The notes beneath the pieces were generated by a model. It was given only the letters and a program-made list of their open reading frames with translations, had not been told where the DNA came from and did no database searches. The position numbers and the translations under genes are program-made. Below, piece after piece: positions 13,732 to 14,439 of a stretch of 14,439 nucleotides of DNA. Origin of the DNA: DATAQC01 sp038238185 (lineage in GTDB: Bacteria > Actinomycetota > Acidimicrobiia > Acidimicrobiales > AC-14); assembly GCA_038238185.1 (NCBI GenBank), contig JBBRXY010000081.1:1-14439 (forward strand), read 5' to 3'. Numbering within the stretch: the stretch's first letter is position 1; every line of letters begins with the position of its first letter.

Positions 13732-14367
13732 GTGGAGGCCAGTGGTGAGGAGCTCGCGCGATTCTTTACCACGGTCCTTCCCCATCTGAACGAGCTCCAG
13801 CGGCGGGTGGTTGCTGGTGCGATGTCGGTGAGTCTCGGACGCGGCGGCAAGACAGCGGTGGCCGAGGCATCGGGCATGAGTCGCAACACCGTCATCAAGG
13901 CGGAGCGGGAGGTGACGACGGGGATCGAGCCTTCTGGTCGCCAGCGTGCCCCCGGCGGAGGCGACATTCTCGCCGAGGTGAAGCAGCCGGGGCTGTTGGA
14001 AGCCCTCGACGAGCTGGTGAACCCCGAGACCCGCGGCAACCCGATGTCGTTGTTGCGTTGGACTTCGAAGTCGACGGCCAAGTTGGCGACGGATCTGGTG
14101 CGCCAGGGTTTCAAGGTCACCGATGACACGGTGGGCAGGATCCTCAAGTCCCTCGGATACTCCCTCCAGGCGCCGGCCAAGGAGAAGGAGGGGTCCGCCC
14201 ATCCCGACCGTGATGGCCAGTTCGTCTACCTCAACGATCTGGTGGGTCGCTTCGCTTCCGCCGGCGAGCCGGTCATCAGCGTGGACACGAAGAAGAAAGT
14301 GCGACACGAAGTCGCTCGTAGCGAGCGGGCTCGCAGATTGGAGGTCCGGCCTATGCCGGGTGCGTAG
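13732..14367 (+). pseudogene. ISAzo13-family transposase, N-terminal half only
   Basis: The GTG at 13732 starts a frame with the family's N-terminal region (LGRGGKTAVAEASGMSRNTV, a helix-turn-helix), then LLRWTSKSTAKLATDLVRQG (a second helix-turn-helix), VTDDTVGRILKSLGYSLQA, HPDRDGQF, and EPVISVDTKKK with the first catalytic Asp at D185. After K189 (about 14298) the sequence no longer fits; an unrelated tail of 22 residues ends at a TAG (14365-14367). The remainder of the DDE domain is absent from the window, so the gene is inactive. Confidence 0.82.
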
Positions 14368-14439
14368 CTCCGGGCCAGTGCTCGATGGCCTGGCCCCACC
14401 CTCGACGTGCGTCGCTGGTAACGGCGGGGTGCGGAGCTC
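14299..14439. other. Unassigned sequence beyond the ISAzo13 truncation
   Basis: Begins where the transposase similarity is lost. It has a small hairpin CGCTCG-TAG-CGAGCG at 14313-14327 and no recognisable gene; it runs to the window end. Confidence 0.4.

Overview
The window is GC-rich with frequent GTG starts, stop/start overlaps of GTGA or ATGA type, and actinobacterial-type proteins and mobile elements. A high-GC actinomycete, possibly of an Acidimicrobiia-like lineage, is the best guess, but no housekeeping gene fixes the taxonomy. Nearly the whole window is a graveyard of nested mobile elements.

Layout, left to right. (1) 2-427: the 3' end of a streptogramin-lyase-like beta-propeller gene. 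(2) 428-2125: a complete IS1380-family insertion sequence with 17-bp terminal inverted repeats and a 5-bp target duplication, inserted at the stop codon of the propeller gene. (3) 2168-6446, minus strand: three overlapping genes, namely a chimeric tyrosine recombinase, a large 840-aa tyrosine recombinase, and a protein with a degenerate Nudix box. The layout recalls tnpA-tnpB-tnpC of Tn554-like elements. (4) 6504-6641: a cluster of 10-bp terminal repeats, then the 3' half of an ExeA-like AAA ATPase gene (6636-6917). (5) 6939-10413, plus strand: a second chimeric recombinase and two intact ones, overlapping by ATGA, i.e. a RIT (recombinase-in-trio) operon, ending in a second terminal-repeat cluster (10414-10524). 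(6) 10519-12024, minus strand: decayed genes of a DUF6431 / rve-transposase / AAA-ATPase insertion sequence. (7) 12096-12576: a decayed IS21 IstA tail. (8) 13029-13667: a lower-GC orphan membrane protein gene. (9) 13732-14367: a truncated ISAzo13-family transposase.

The main result is a 1.65-kb inversion, about 6051-7704, which explains region 5.5-10.5 kb. Its two breakpoints lie inside two different recombinase genes and created two reciprocal in-frame chimeras. Undoing it on paper does four things at once: it restores a RitA of about 399 aa in front of RitB and RitC; it restores a Tn554-TnpA-like integrase of about 426 aa in front of its TnpB and Nudix-like partner; it turns the two terminal-repeat clusters into mirror-image ends of one RIT element; and it puts the two halves of the AAA ATPase on the same strand, one on each side of that element. 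The RIT element is then seen to have entered the ATPase gene at GTCGAC, the Val-Asp codons of its Walker B motif.

Inferred order of events: an insertion sequence (DUF6431, transposase, ATPase) arrived; the Tn554-like element came to lie downstream of its ATPase; the RIT element inserted into the Walker B codons; the inversion scrambled both recombinase systems; the flanking IS genes decayed. The times of the IS1380 insertion and of the IS21 and ISAzo13 fragments are not fixed by the sequence. All family names rest on motif recognition by eye; no database search was run.
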